Source: Streptomyces sp. ISL-12
Lineage (GTDB): Bacteria > Actinomycetota > Actinomycetes > Streptomycetales > Streptomycetaceae
Direction: 5' to 3'
Assembly: GCF_018614415.1 (NCBI RefSeq)
Contig: NZ_JAGGOO010000110.1
Coordinates: 85,281-149,280 of the forward strand
Length of the DNA: 64,000 bases
The notes under the pieces are model-generated. The model searched no databases. It saw nothing but the letters and a program-made list of their open reading frames with translations, and had not been told where the DNA came from. Shown here piece after piece: positions 53,109-60,744 of this stretch. The number at the start of each line of letters is the position of its first letter. The first letter of the stretch is position 1. A program made the position numbers and the translations under genes.

Positions 53109-53466
53109 CGAGCACTGCCTCCAGAAGGGCCCGGTCCGTGGGGTCGTGGTGGAACGCGGCGGGTGGCTTGGTGGTCAGCGCGCCGCAGTCGACGAGGTCC
53201 GACAGCAGCACCTTGGTGACCGCCACCGGCAGCCTCAGTTGGGCGGCCACCTCGGCGACCGGGACGGGAGCGCGGCACAGGTCGAGGGCCTGTGTGTGCT
53301 CCGGGCCGAGGTAGCCGAGGGGGGTGGCCCCGGTGGCCATCACCTGCGACATCAGGTCGAGGGCGACGGTGGGCCGGGTGCGGCCGTTGCTGACCGTGAA
53401 GGGGCGCACCAGGCGCCCGGCCGCTTCGTCCAGCCACGGCCCGTCGCCGGCCGTCGCCACGCTCAA
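53086..53466 (-). CDS. cvnC: Conservon protein CvnC-like (DUF742)
   Basis: A 126-aa DUF742 protein. It starts with VATAGDGPWLDEAAGRLVRP and continues with the winged-helix-like region (AEVAAQLRLPVAVTKVLLSD) and LVDCGALTTKPP. The ATG overlaps the cvnB stop by 4 nt, and its end overlaps cvnD by 23 nt. CvnC proteins couple the roadblock protein and GTPase in conservon complexes. Function is taken from family knowledge. Confidence 0.93.
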   Translation of the reverse strand: MSVATAGDGPWLDEAAGRLVRPFTVSNGRTRPTVALDLMSQVMATGATPLGYLGPEHTQALDLCRAPVPVAEVAAQLRLPVAVTKVLLSDLVDCGALTTKPPAAFHHDPTDRALLEAVLDGLRRQL

Positions 53467-53969
53467 GGCCTCATCGCCGGGGAAGCCGGGGCCGACGGAA
53501 CCGACGGAGCCGACGGAGCCGACGGGATCGACGGGGCCGACGGGCCGGCCGGGGACCCGAGGGCGTGCTGGCGGGGCGCGGTCACCAGGTAGGGGCGGAC
53601 GCTCTTGACGAGCATCGCCATCTCGTAGCCGAGGACCGCCGCGTCGGCCTCGCGGCCCGCCAGTACGGCGAGACAGGTGCCGGAGCCCGCGGTGGTGACG
53701 AACAGCAGCGTCGAGTCGAGTTCGACCACGACCTGCCGTACGTCACCGCCGTCGCCGAAGCGGATTCCGGCGCTGCGGCCGAGGGAGTAGAGGCCGGAGG
53801 CCAGCGCGGCCATGTGGTCGGCGCTGTCGGCGTCGAGGCCGTGGACGGACTTCACCAGCCCGTCGCAGGACAGCAGCACCGCGCTGGAGGTGTGCGGCAC
53901 CCGCTGCACGAGGCCGCTCATCAGCCAGTCGAGATCGGATACATGGCCGGTGGGCGCATCGCTCGCCAT
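53463..53969 (-). CDS. cvnB: Conservon roadblock/LC7 protein CvnB-like
   Basis: A 168-aa protein. The roadblock/LC7 domain covers about residues 10-135 (DLDWLMSGLVQRVPHTSSAV, then LLFVTTAGSGTCLAVLAGRE). It is followed by a low-complexity Ser-Ala-Pro tail (PSAPSIPSAPSAPS) of about 30 residues, longer than usual. These proteins act as GTPase regulators or scaffolds for CvnD. ATG at 53969 follows GGAGTC. It lies 77 nt downstream of the cvnA stop. Confidence 0.93.
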   Translation of the reverse strand: MASDAPTGHVSDLDWLMSGLVQRVPHTSSAVLLSCDGLVKSVHGLDADSADHMAALASGLYSLGRSAGIRFGDGGDVRQVVVELDSTLLFVTTAGSGTCLAVLAGREADAAVLGYEMAMLVKSVRPYLVTAPRQHALGSPAGPSAPSIPSAPSAPSVPSAPASPAMRP

Positions 53970-54046
53970 GGTGGATCGACTCCTTGGGGTACGAAAATCT
54001 GCGCAAGCGCTGGGGGCGGGGGCGGGGTCGGGCAGAGGGACGGTCA

Positions 54047-55930
54047 TCAGGTCGGTGTGCTGCCGTCGGGCCGGGTGCCGGGCCACGTGCCGGTCTCGGG
54101 CCGGATGATGTGGTCGGTGCGGGGTTCGGGCGTGGTGGGCCGCCACGAGGGTGCGGACCGGGTGCCGGTTGTGCGGGTGACGTTCCCGGTATCGGCCGGG
54201 AGGTGCTCCGGCGGACCAGGTTCCAGGCGCTGCTGGGCCTCGGCGAGGCCGATGCCGCGCTGGAAGGCGGCCATCAGGCCGGGGTCGTGCCCGGCGTGCT
54301 GGTCGGTGTCCTGGCGGGGTGCGGGCCCCTCACGCAGTTGGGGCACGAGGTGCTCCTGGGCGCGCCGGTGGGGCAGCCGGGGCTTGTCCATGGTGCCGCG
54401 CACGGCGGTGTGGCGCGGTACGGGCGGTGCGGCGGTGTGCTCGGCGACCAGGTGCCGGTCGTCGGGCCGGATGCCGGGCACGGCCTCGGCCGGGGTGGGC
54501 CGCGCCGTCCCGTGGGCGCCGCGCACGGGCAGTGGCGCGGGTGCGCCGTGGGGGGCGGCCGGGGGGAGCCGGGGGGCGGGCACCGGTCCGGGGACGGGCG
54601 CGGGCGGCGGCCCCGGCACCGGTCCGGCGGTGGGCGCGGGCGGCCTCGGGGGTACGGCGGTCAGGTCGCCGCCGGTGGCCTGCGGCGCGGGCGCCGGTGT
54701 CCGCGGGGCCGCGTCGGCGTCCGGTGCCGTGCCCAGCAGGGCCTGCGGCACGACGAGGACGGCCTGGACACCGCCGTAGATGTTGGTCTGGAGGCGGACG
54801 CCGATGCCGTGCCGCTTCGCGAGCTGGGAGACGACGTACAGGCCGATGCGGCCGTCCGCCAGCAGCCGGGCGACGTTGACCTGGTCGGGGTCGGCGAGCA
54901 GGGCGTTCATCCGCTGCTGTTCGGCCACCGGCATGCCGAGGCCGCGGTCCTCGACCTCGACGGCGAGCCCGGCGGTGACCAGGTTGGCGCGCAGCAGCAC
55001 CTGGGTGTCGGGGGCGGAGAACACGGTGGCGTTCTCCACGAGTTCGGCCAGCAGGTGGATCACGTCGGCGACGGCATGGCCGCGCAGGGTGCCGTCGACG
55101 GGCGGGACCAGCCGGACCCGTGAGTACTGCTCGACCTCGGCGATGGCCGAGCGCATCACCTCCGTCATGGAGACGGGGTGGCTCCACTGGCGGCGGGAGA
55201 CGGCGCCGCCGAGCACGGCGAGGTTCTCGGCGTGGCGGCGGATGCGGGTGGCGAGGTGGTCGACGTGGAAGAGGCCCTTGAGCAGGTCGGGGTCCTCCTG
55301 CTCGTTCTCCAGCTCGTCGAGGATGGAGATCTCCCGGTGCACCAGCGACTGCAGGCGCCGGGCCAGGTTGACGAAGACCTCCAGTTTCTGTTCGCTGCCC
55401 GTCTGGCTGGAGAGCTGGGCGGCCTGCACGACGGCGCTGACGGCACCGTCGTGGGCGCGGGACAGGTCGGCGGCGAGCAGTTCGAATGCGTCGGCGTCGT
55501 CCGGCGGTCCGCCGCCTGGTGTGCGCTGGGGCGGGCCCTCGCCGCGCCGCAACGTGTCGACCAGGGCGCGCAGTTCGGCCTCGCCGCGGGCGGTGCCGCG
55601 GCGCAGGGCGCCGAGGCGTTCCTGTACGGAGCGGGCGGCGCGGTCGGCGGCGACGGCTGCGATGACGACGGCGGCCACGGTGACGGAGACCGCGCCGGCC
55701 AGCACGGCCCACAGCACGAGGGCCGGGCGGATGCCGGTGGACCGGACGGTGAACAGGACGGCCGCCGAGGCGCTGAGGGCGACCGCGACGGGCGGCAGCA
55801 CGGCGAGACGGAGCAACTGGGACCGTAGGGGGGCCTCGGGCAGCGCGGGCTCGGTACGGGCGGCCGGCCGGCCGTGCCGTCCGCCTTCACGGCGGTCGGC
55901 GCGCGATGCCGGGGCGCGGAGGTGAGACAT
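54047..55930 (-). CDS. cvnA: Conservon sensor kinase-like protein CvnA-like
   Basis: A 627-aa membrane protein. Two hydrophobic segments near the N-terminus (LLRLAVLPPVAVALSASAAV and ALVLWAVLAGAVSVTVAAVV) anchor it. A helical region follows, then an HATPase_c-like domain with the N-box in LLAELVENATVFSAP and G-boxes in VEDRGLGMP and GRIGLYVV. The last 200 or so residues are proline-rich and probably disordered. Conservon CvnA proteins sense an unknown signal and recruit CvnB-D. ATG at 55930 was chosen because upstream codons lack family character. Confidence 0.9.
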   Translation of the reverse strand: MSHLRAPASRADRREGGRHGRPAARTEPALPEAPLRSQLLRLAVLPPVAVALSASAAVLFTVRSTGIRPALVLWAVLAGAVSVTVAAVVIAAVAADRAARSVQERLGALRRGTARGEAELRALVDTLRRGEGPPQRTPGGGPPDDADAFELLAADLSRAHDGAVSAVVQAAQLSSQTGSEQKLEVFVNLARRLQSLVHREISILDELENEQEDPDLLKGLFHVDHLATRIRRHAENLAVLGGAVSRRQWSHPVSMTEVMRSAIAEVEQYSRVRLVPPVDGTLRGHAVADVIHLLAELVENATVFSAPDTQVLLRANLVTAGLAVEVEDRGLGMPVAEQQRMNALLADPDQVNVARLLADGRIGLYVVSQLAKRHGIGVRLQTNIYGGVQAVLVVPQALLGTAPDADAAPRTPAPAPQATGGDLTAVPPRPPAPTAGPVPGPPPAPVPGPVPAPRLPPAAPHGAPAPLPVRGAHGTARPTPAEAVPGIRPDDRHLVAEHTAAPPVPRHTAVRGTMDKPRLPHRRAQEHLVPQLREGPAPRQDTDQHAGHDPGLMAAFQRGIGLAEAQQRLEPGPPEHLPADTGNVTRTTGTRSAPSWRPTTPEPRTDHIIRPETGTWPGTRPDGSTPT

Positions 55931-56126
55931 CGGTGTCCTCGGGTGCGGGTCCGTCGGGGCTGGGTGCTCGCGCGTGGTGCGCCACGCGGGCATGCGCCAT
56001 CGCGGTGTCGGCCGCGCGGACCGCGAACCCGGCCCGTGTCGCCCGACGGACACTCACAGTAGTCGCGTGCGTCTCACGTGCGAGGGGCGGTTTGCCGAAA
56101 TCCCCCGGACATCGCCATGGAGAGAT

Positions 56127-56162
56127 GAGTGAACGATCGCAAGCGATCAAATCGCGTCACTC
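56127..56162. promoter_or_regulatory. Nested palindrome upstream of cvnA
   Basis: Outer arms GAGTGA (56127-56132) and TCACTC (56157-56162) enclose an inner GATCGC AA GCGATC (56135-56148). It lies about 200 nt upstream of the cvnA start, in the most AT-rich part of this intergenic region, and could be an operator. The outer and inner dyads are not exactly concentric. Confidence 0.4.
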
Positions 56163-56246
56163 TCGGTTACTAGAGAAACCTTCCCGCCTCTCCCCGGTCG
56201 GCCGGCGCGAGGTGGAGGCGTACTGATCCCGGCCCGGCCGTCGGTG

Positions 56247-56315
56247 CGGATGCCGGCCGTCCGTACGGATGCCGGTCAGCGGTACGGATGCCGGCGCCGT
56301 CGGGACGGATGCCGT
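56247..56315. repeat. Four iteron-like direct repeats CGGATGCCGG
   Basis: Copies of CGGATGCCGG start at 56247, 56266 and 56285; the fourth at 56306 ends CCGT instead of CCGG. Spacing is 19, 19 and 21 nt. Three are preceded by TGCGGA/GTACGGA-like sequence, making the true unit about 19 nt. Confidence 0.7.
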
Positions 56316-56699
56316 CAGGGCGCGCGGCCGCGACGCGGACCCCGCGCGGCGCGCCGCACCGCACCGCGCGCCGCGCCGCTGACGGGACCACCGGACACGC
56401 CCGGGACCTCGCCGCCGCGGCCGACATCGACGCGGGCCGGAGCCCCGGCAGGACCCGGCCCCCGGCAGGACCCCGCGCCCGGCGCCCCGGCAGGCGAGCG
56501 GTGCGCCCTCGTCACGGCGGCGCCGGCCGGCTCACCGTGCGCGCCGGAGCGCTCCCTGGCGGCCGTGCCAGGTGGGCGTACCCGTGTTCGACGCCAGGGC
56601 GAGCCCGTCGCGGCGGGTCCGTCCCCGCTCCGCCCGCCACCGCGTCGACGGGCCACGGCGACGCGTCGCGCCACGGCGACCCCGTGCTCGTCGGTCCGG

Positions 56700-58058
56700 T
56701 CAGATGACGCCCTGCGCCAGCATCGCGTCCGCCACCCGCTCGAAGCCGGCGATGTTCGCTCCCGTCACATAGTCACCGGGAGCCCCGTAGCGCTCGGCCG
56801 TCTCGTGGCAGGTGGTGTGGATGTCGTTCATGATCCGGGTCAGCTCCTCCTCGACCCGCGCCGCCGGCCACGACGTACGGGCGTGGTTCTGCGCCATCTC
56901 CAGGGCGCTGACCGCGACACCGCCCGCGTTGGCGGCCTTGCCGGGTCCGAACGCGACGCCGGCCTGCTGGAACAGGTGCACGGCAGCCGGCGTCGTCGGC
57001 ATGTTGGCGCCCTCCGAGACCGCCTTCACGCCGTTGCGGACCAGGGCGGCGGCGTCCTGCTCGTTCAGTTCGTTCTGCGTGGCCGACGGCAGCGCGAGGT
57101 CGGCCGGGACCTCCCAGACCCGTCCGCCGGGCACGAAGCGGGCCGAAGCGCCCCGGCGCTCGGCGTACGCGTCCACCCGGCCGCGCTCCACCTCCTTGAT
57201 CTGCCTGAGGAGGTCGAGGTCGATGCCCTTCTCGTCGACGACGTAACCGGAGGAGTCCGAGCACGTCACGGCGTTGGCGCCGAGGGCGGTCAGCTTCTCG
57301 ATGGTGTGGACGGCGACGTTGCCGGAGCCGGAGACGACCGCCGTCCGGCCCTCCAGGTCCTCACCGCGCTCACGCAGCATGGCCGCCGCGAAGAGGACGT
57401 TTCCGTACCCGGTGGCCTCGGGGCGGATCAGTGAGCCGCCCCAGCCCGGGCCCTTGCCGGTGAGGACGCCGGCCTCCCAGCGGTTGGTGATGCGCCGGTA
57501 CTGGCCGAACAGGTAGCCGATCTCCCGGCCGCCGACGCCGATGTCCCCCGCGGGCACGTCCGTGTGCTCGCCGATGTGCCGGTACAGCTCGGTCATGAAC
57601 GACTGGCAGAACCGCATGACCTCCGCGTCGCTGCGGCCGTGCGGGTCGAAGTCGCTGCCGCCCTTGCCGCCGCCGATGCCGAGGCCGGTCAGCGCGTTCT
57701 TGAAGATCTGCTCGAAGCCGAGGAACTTGACGACACCCAGGTTGACGGAGGGGTGGAAACGGAGGCCGCCCTTGTACGGGCCGAGCGCGCTGTTGAACTC
57801 CACCCGGAAACCACGGTTGACCTGCACCCGCCCCTGGTCGTCCTGCCACGGCACCCGGAAGATGACCTGGCGCTCCGGCTCGCACAGCCGCTCGATCAGC
57901 CCGGGTTCGGCGTACTCGGGCCGGGCGGCGACGACCGGTGCCAGCGTCTCCAGGACTTCGTGTACGGCCTGGTGGAACTCGGGCTGCGCCGGGTTGCGGC
58001 GCTCGATCTCGGTGAGCAGGTGCGCGAGGGTGGTCTTCGTCTCGGATCGCGTGGTCAC
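56700..58058 (-). CDS. gdhA: NADP-type glutamate dehydrogenase
   Basis: A 452-aa hexameric-type GDH that aminates 2-oxoglutarate to glutamate. The substrate region is GPYKGGLRFHPSVNLGVVKF, the catalytic lysine lies in GIGGGKGGSDFDP, and the nucleotide-binding fold is VVSGSGNVAVHTIEKL. Length is typical of the bacterial biosynthetic enzyme. The GTG start follows AAGGG with good spacing. A GlnR-like box lies 90 nt upstream, matching the known nitrogen control of gdhA in Streptomyces. Confidence 0.96.
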   Translation of the reverse strand: MTTRSETKTTLAHLLTEIERRNPAQPEFHQAVHEVLETLAPVVAARPEYAEPGLIERLCEPERQVIFRVPWQDDQGRVQVNRGFRVEFNSALGPYKGGLRFHPSVNLGVVKFLGFEQIFKNALTGLGIGGGKGGSDFDPHGRSDAEVMRFCQSFMTELYRHIGEHTDVPAGDIGVGGREIGYLFGQYRRITNRWEAGVLTGKGPGWGGSLIRPEATGYGNVLFAAAMLRERGEDLEGRTAVVSGSGNVAVHTIEKLTALGANAVTCSDSSGYVVDEKGIDLDLLRQIKEVERGRVDAYAERRGASARFVPGGRVWEVPADLALPSATQNELNEQDAAALVRNGVKAVSEGANMPTTPAAVHLFQQAGVAFGPGKAANAGGVAVSALEMAQNHARTSWPAARVEEELTRIMNDIHTTCHETAERYGAPGDYVTGANIAGFERVADAMLAQGVI

Positions 58059-58147
58059 AGGAGCCCTTTCTGGCACGGCCGGCACCGGGAGGCGGTGCGC
58101 GCCGACGGGGGCGCTCGGCTCCGTTGCCGTGCGCGGGACACGTAAGT

Positions 58148-58164
58148 GTTACGCGCATGTAAAC
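58148..58164. promoter_or_regulatory. GlnR-like box upstream of gdhA
   Basis: GTTAC-n6-GTAAAC (58148-58152 and 58159-58164). The Streptomyces GlnR operator is gTnAC-n6-GaAAC, so both half-sites fit with one mismatch. It is 90 nt upstream of the gdhA start. gdhA is a known GlnR target in Streptomyces coelicolor. Confidence 0.6.
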
Positions 58165-58245
58165 ATCTTGACCAGCGTCGGGGTACAGGAACGCCCACTA
58201 TGCGAGACGGGCTCTCCGCGCGGCCTGCCTCCCCGCAGGCCGCGC

Positions 58246-58271
58246 GGCCCGGCACCGCGCGGTGCCGGGCC
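58246..58271 (-). terminator. Terminator of the rpmG/rpmJ transcript
   Basis: A perfect 11-bp stem GGCCCGGCACC/GGTGCCGGGCC with a 4-nt GCGC loop, 16 nt beyond the rpmJ stop. A second 13-bp stem lies just beyond (58216-58228 with 58235-58247), making a tandem terminator before the gdhA promoter. Confidence 0.75.
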
Positions 58272-58287
58272 GCTGCGGCCTGTCATG

Positions 58288-58410
58288 TCAGCCCTGACGG
58301 GCCTTGAAACGCGGCTCCTTCTTGTTGATCACATAGGTGACGCCGCGCCGGCGCACCACCTGTGCGCCCGGCTTCGCCTTCACCGAGCGCAGGGACTTGC
58401 GTACCTTCAT
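58288..58410 (-). CDS. rpmJ: 50S ribosomal protein L36, zinc-free paralogue
   Basis: A 40-aa protein beginning MKVRKSLRSVKAKPGAQVVR and ending KEPRFKARQG. It is the L36 family but lacks every cysteine of the zinc-ribbon form, so it is the C-minus paralogue that replaces the zinc-binding copy under zinc limitation. ATG follows AAGGAGG. The L33 paralogue lies 38 nt upstream on the same strand. In Streptomyces such genes are commonly Zur-controlled, though no clear Zur box was recognised here. Confidence 0.95.
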   Translation of the reverse strand: MKVRKSLRSVKAKPGAQVVRRRGVTYVINKKEPRFKARQG

Positions 58411-58447
58411 CGCGGCCTCCTTCCGAAGGGCGTGGGTCGACGTCGCC

Positions 58448-58612
58448 TCAGCGCGTCTCGCGGAAGAGGACGTGCCCGCCGACGACCGGGTCGTACTTGC
58501 GCAGGACCAGGCGGTCGGGGTCGTTCAGACGGTTCTTGCGGGTCACGTAGGTGAGGCCGGTGCCGGCCGTGGAAGTCAGCCTGACCACCGGACGCGTGGT
58601 ACTGCGTGCCAT
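58448..58612 (-). CDS. rpmG: 50S ribosomal protein L33, zinc-free paralogue
   Basis: A 54-aa protein beginning MARSTTRPVVRLTSTAGTGL and containing YVTRKNRLNDPDRLVLRKYD. The family-typical Cys-x2-Cys pairs are absent, so this too is a C-minus paralogue. It is the first gene of the rpmG-rpmJ pair. The ATG follows CAAGGAGC. The upstream region has CCCGAG-n8-CTCGGG (about 58636-58655) and the short palindrome ATGT-ATG-ACAT, either of which may be regulatory. Confidence 0.95.
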   Translation of the reverse strand: MARSTTRPVVRLTSTAGTGLTYVTRKNRLNDPDRLVLRKYDPVVGGHVLFRETR

Positions 58613-58944
58613 GAGGTGCTCCTTGCTCCACCACCCGAGCCGATTGACTCGGGCATGTCATACATGGGGTGCAACGCCCACGTCGGGTACCGCATTCCCG
58701 TCGCGGGGACCGGCCGTGCCGGACGGACTCCGCACGACGCGCACCGCCGGACCGCGTCCTCCGAACGGCGGCACAGGTGTCGTGCGGCGTGTTGACGCCC
58801 CTTCCGGGTGAACGCGTCCCGTTGGCCCCGGTCGTCCCGTCCCGGGCTGCGACTCTCAGAACCGACGTCCGGCGCGGGGCCGCTCCGCGACCACACCTCG
58901 GCGTCACCCGTACCTGATCCGATCGATCCGTTCCAGGAGCCCTT
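58613..58944. other. Divergent intergenic region between rpmG and the secreted protein
   Basis: 332 nt with promoters for both sides expected. Visible structure is the CCCGAG/CTCGGG dyad close to rpmG and a short ATGTATGACAT palindrome beside it. I see no match to the usual Zur box and no gene. The rest is unremarkable. Confidence 0.5.
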
Positions 58945-59238
58945 GTGACTGTCCGACACCGGGTGACCAGCACCCTCGCCTCCGCCGCCGCTCTCGCGCT
59001 CACCGCCCTCGGCGCCGTGGCGTTCACCGCGGCCCCCTCGGCCGCCGCCCCGTGCGGCTTCTACGAGACGAGCGCCGACGCCTTCTACCAGCACTGCACC
59101 TCGGACGGCTCGCACGTCGTCATCAAGGTGGCCGTCGCGCACGCGGCCGACTACGAGCGCTGTGTCGCCCCCGGCCGGACATGGCTCGGATCGGCGTCCA
59201 AGATCCAGGGCGCGCACTACGTCGGCCGCACGTGCTGA
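58945..59238 (+). CDS. Small secreted cysteine-containing protein (DUF6355-like)
   Basis: A 97-aa protein with a clear Sec signal peptide (Arg-rich start, ALALTALGAVAFTAAPSAAA, probable cleavage after SAAA). The mature part is about 60 aa with four cysteines (PCGFYETSAD, HCTSDG, ERCVAPG, VGRTC), likely two disulfides. Its layout resembles small secreted proteins grouped as DUF6355 in Streptomyces; function is unknown. GTG follows AGGAG with good spacing. A strong hairpin ends the gene. Confidence 0.82.
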   Translation: MTVRHRVTSTLASAAALALTALGAVAFTAAPSAAAPCGFYETSADAFYQHCTSDGSHVVIKVAVAHAADYERCVAPGRTWLGSASKIQGAHYVGRTC

Positions 59239-59261
59239 CGACCGGCCCGCGGTGAGCGTCT

Positions 59262-59295
59262 CCGGGCACGGGCGGGCGACTCCGCCCGTGCCCGG
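59262..59295 (+). terminator. Hairpin terminator of the secreted-protein gene
   Basis: A perfect 14-bp stem CCGGGCACGGGCGG (59262-59275) with CCGCCCGTGCCCGG (59282-59295) and a 6-nt loop, 23 nt past the stop codon. Confidence 0.75.
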
Positions 59296-59417
59296 TACGC
59301 GACGGGACCGCGCCACCCTGACGGGACGACCGGCCCCGCGGACGCGCCACCGGCAACGGCCGAGGCCCACCGTCGGCTCGGCGATCGTCCCAGGTCCTCG
59401 ACGCCGGACGTCGACGC

Positions 59418-60602
59418 TCAGCCGGCGAGGTCCAGATCGCCGCTGCGGGGCTCGTCCGCGACCTCAACCTGCCGGGGACGACGCCACGGGTGCGCGATCG
59501 GCTGGGACACAGGCCGCCACCACGGCTCCGTGGGGAGCGCTCGCGCGGGCTCGAACGGCTCACCGGGCCGGGGAAACGCCACCGCCTGCCCCGCCTCCTG
59601 CGCCGCGTCCTTCATCCACTCCCCCGGCTCCGCCCATGGGTGCGGCGCCAGGTTGAACGTGCCCCAGTGGATCGGCAGCAGAACTCCGCCCGGGTCTCCG
59701 CCCTGCAGATCGAGGTGGGTCCGGACACCCTCCTCCGGGGTCATGTGGATGTCCGGCCAGAACTCCGCGTACGCGCCGACCTGGATCATCGTGGCGTCGA
59801 ACGGGCCGTGCGCGGCGCCGATGTCCTGGAAACCGTCGAAGTAACCGGTGTCGCCGCTGTGGTAGATGCGGTGTTCCGGCCCGGCGACCACCCAGGAGGC
59901 CCAGAGGGTGTGCTGGGTGTTGCGCAGGGCCCGGCCGCAGAAGTGACGGGCCGGGGTGGCGGTCAGGGTGAGGCCGCCGACCTTCGTCTCCTCGTGCCAG
60001 TCCAGCTCACGCAGCCGGTCCGCCGGGACGCCCCAGTGCTCCAGGTGGGCGCCGACACCGAGGGGAACGGCGAACAGGGTGTCCGTGCCGGCCAGCGCCT
60101 TGATGGTGGGCAGGTCGAGGTGGTCGTAGTGGTCGTGCGAGATGACGACGACGTCGACCGGGCCGAGTGCGGCCAGCGGCAGCGGCACCGGGTGCAGCCG
60201 CTTGGGGCCGGCGAAGGAGAACGGGGAGCAGCGCTCGCCCCACACCGGGTCGAACAGCACCCGCTGCCCGTCTATCTCGGCCAGCACACTGGAGTGCCCG
60301 GCCCACGTCAGCCGCAGACCGGTGGCCGGGGGACGGGCCAGGTCGGCGACGGTGGTGGGATGCACGGGGATGGTCCCGGCGGGAGCCCGGCGGGCCCGCG
60401 CCTCACGGTCGAGGTAGGACTTGACCAGCCCCGTCGAGCCGGAGGGCCGGGTGCGGGCGGCGCCTCCCGGGTTCTGGAAGACGCCGTTCGCGAAGTGCGG
60501 TGATCTGCGGATGCGCGCCATGCGCTCGCCGCTCGGGTCCGCGCCGAAGGCCTCGGGCCGCGGCGCGCGGAGCCCGGAGCTGGGGGAACGGAAACCGGCC
60601 AC
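59418..60602 (-). CDS. MBL-fold hydrolase (NAPE-PLD/UlaG-like)
   Basis: A 394-aa metallo-beta-lactamase-fold hydrolase of the NAPE-phospholipase D/UlaG type. Metal-binding motifs are SHDHYDHLD, the later His in ATPARHFCGR, Asp in IYHSGDTGYFD, and His in PIHWGTFNLAPHPW. The GTG start at 60602 follows GGAGG; 11 more codons upstream are open. There are no operon partners: the neighbours are convergent or separated by more than 100 nt. Substrate unknown, possibly a phosphodiester or lactone. Confidence 0.87.
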   Translation of the reverse strand: MAGFRSPSSGLRAPRPEAFGADPSGERMARIRRSPHFANGVFQNPGGAARTRPSGSTGLVKSYLDREARARRAPAGTIPVHPTTVADLARPPATGLRLTWAGHSSVLAEIDGQRVLFDPVWGERCSPFSFAGPKRLHPVPLPLAALGPVDVVVISHDHYDHLDLPTIKALAGTDTLFAVPLGVGAHLEHWGVPADRLRELDWHEETKVGGLTLTATPARHFCGRALRNTQHTLWASWVVAGPEHRIYHSGDTGYFDGFQDIGAAHGPFDATMIQVGAYAEFWPDIHMTPEEGVRTHLDLQGGDPGGVLLPIHWGTFNLAPHPWAEPGEWMKDAAQEAGQAVAFPRPGEPFEPARALPTEPWWRPVSQPIAHPWRRPRQVEVADEPRSGDLDLAG

Positions 60603-60744
60603 GGTACCTCCAGGTGGAGTAGGACAGGCCTCCATTATGGTCGTCCTGTGTGACAGCGGTTCCCGCCGCCCGCCCGTCGTGCTCGTCGTCCGAGGGTCGC
60701 CCGCCCGCCGTCGGCTCGGGCGAGCGCCGCCACCTGCCGTCGGC

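Larger units (their letters stand above)
55931..56699. other. Long intergenic region upstream of cvnA
   Basis: About 770 nt with no gene I can support; open frames here are GC-rich shadows rich in Arg, Pro and Gly. It contains a nested palindrome (56127-56162) that may control cvnA, four 19-bp-spaced direct repeats (56247-56315), and a very GC-rich block (56320-56460). The gdhA stop is at 56700, so the far end is the 3' side of a convergent-free, co-directional gene. Confidence 0.6.

Noticed and set aside
56315..56674. Arg/Gly-rich small frames between gdhA and cvnA
   Set aside because: Composition is that of random GC-rich sequence, with no ribosome-binding site or family signature.
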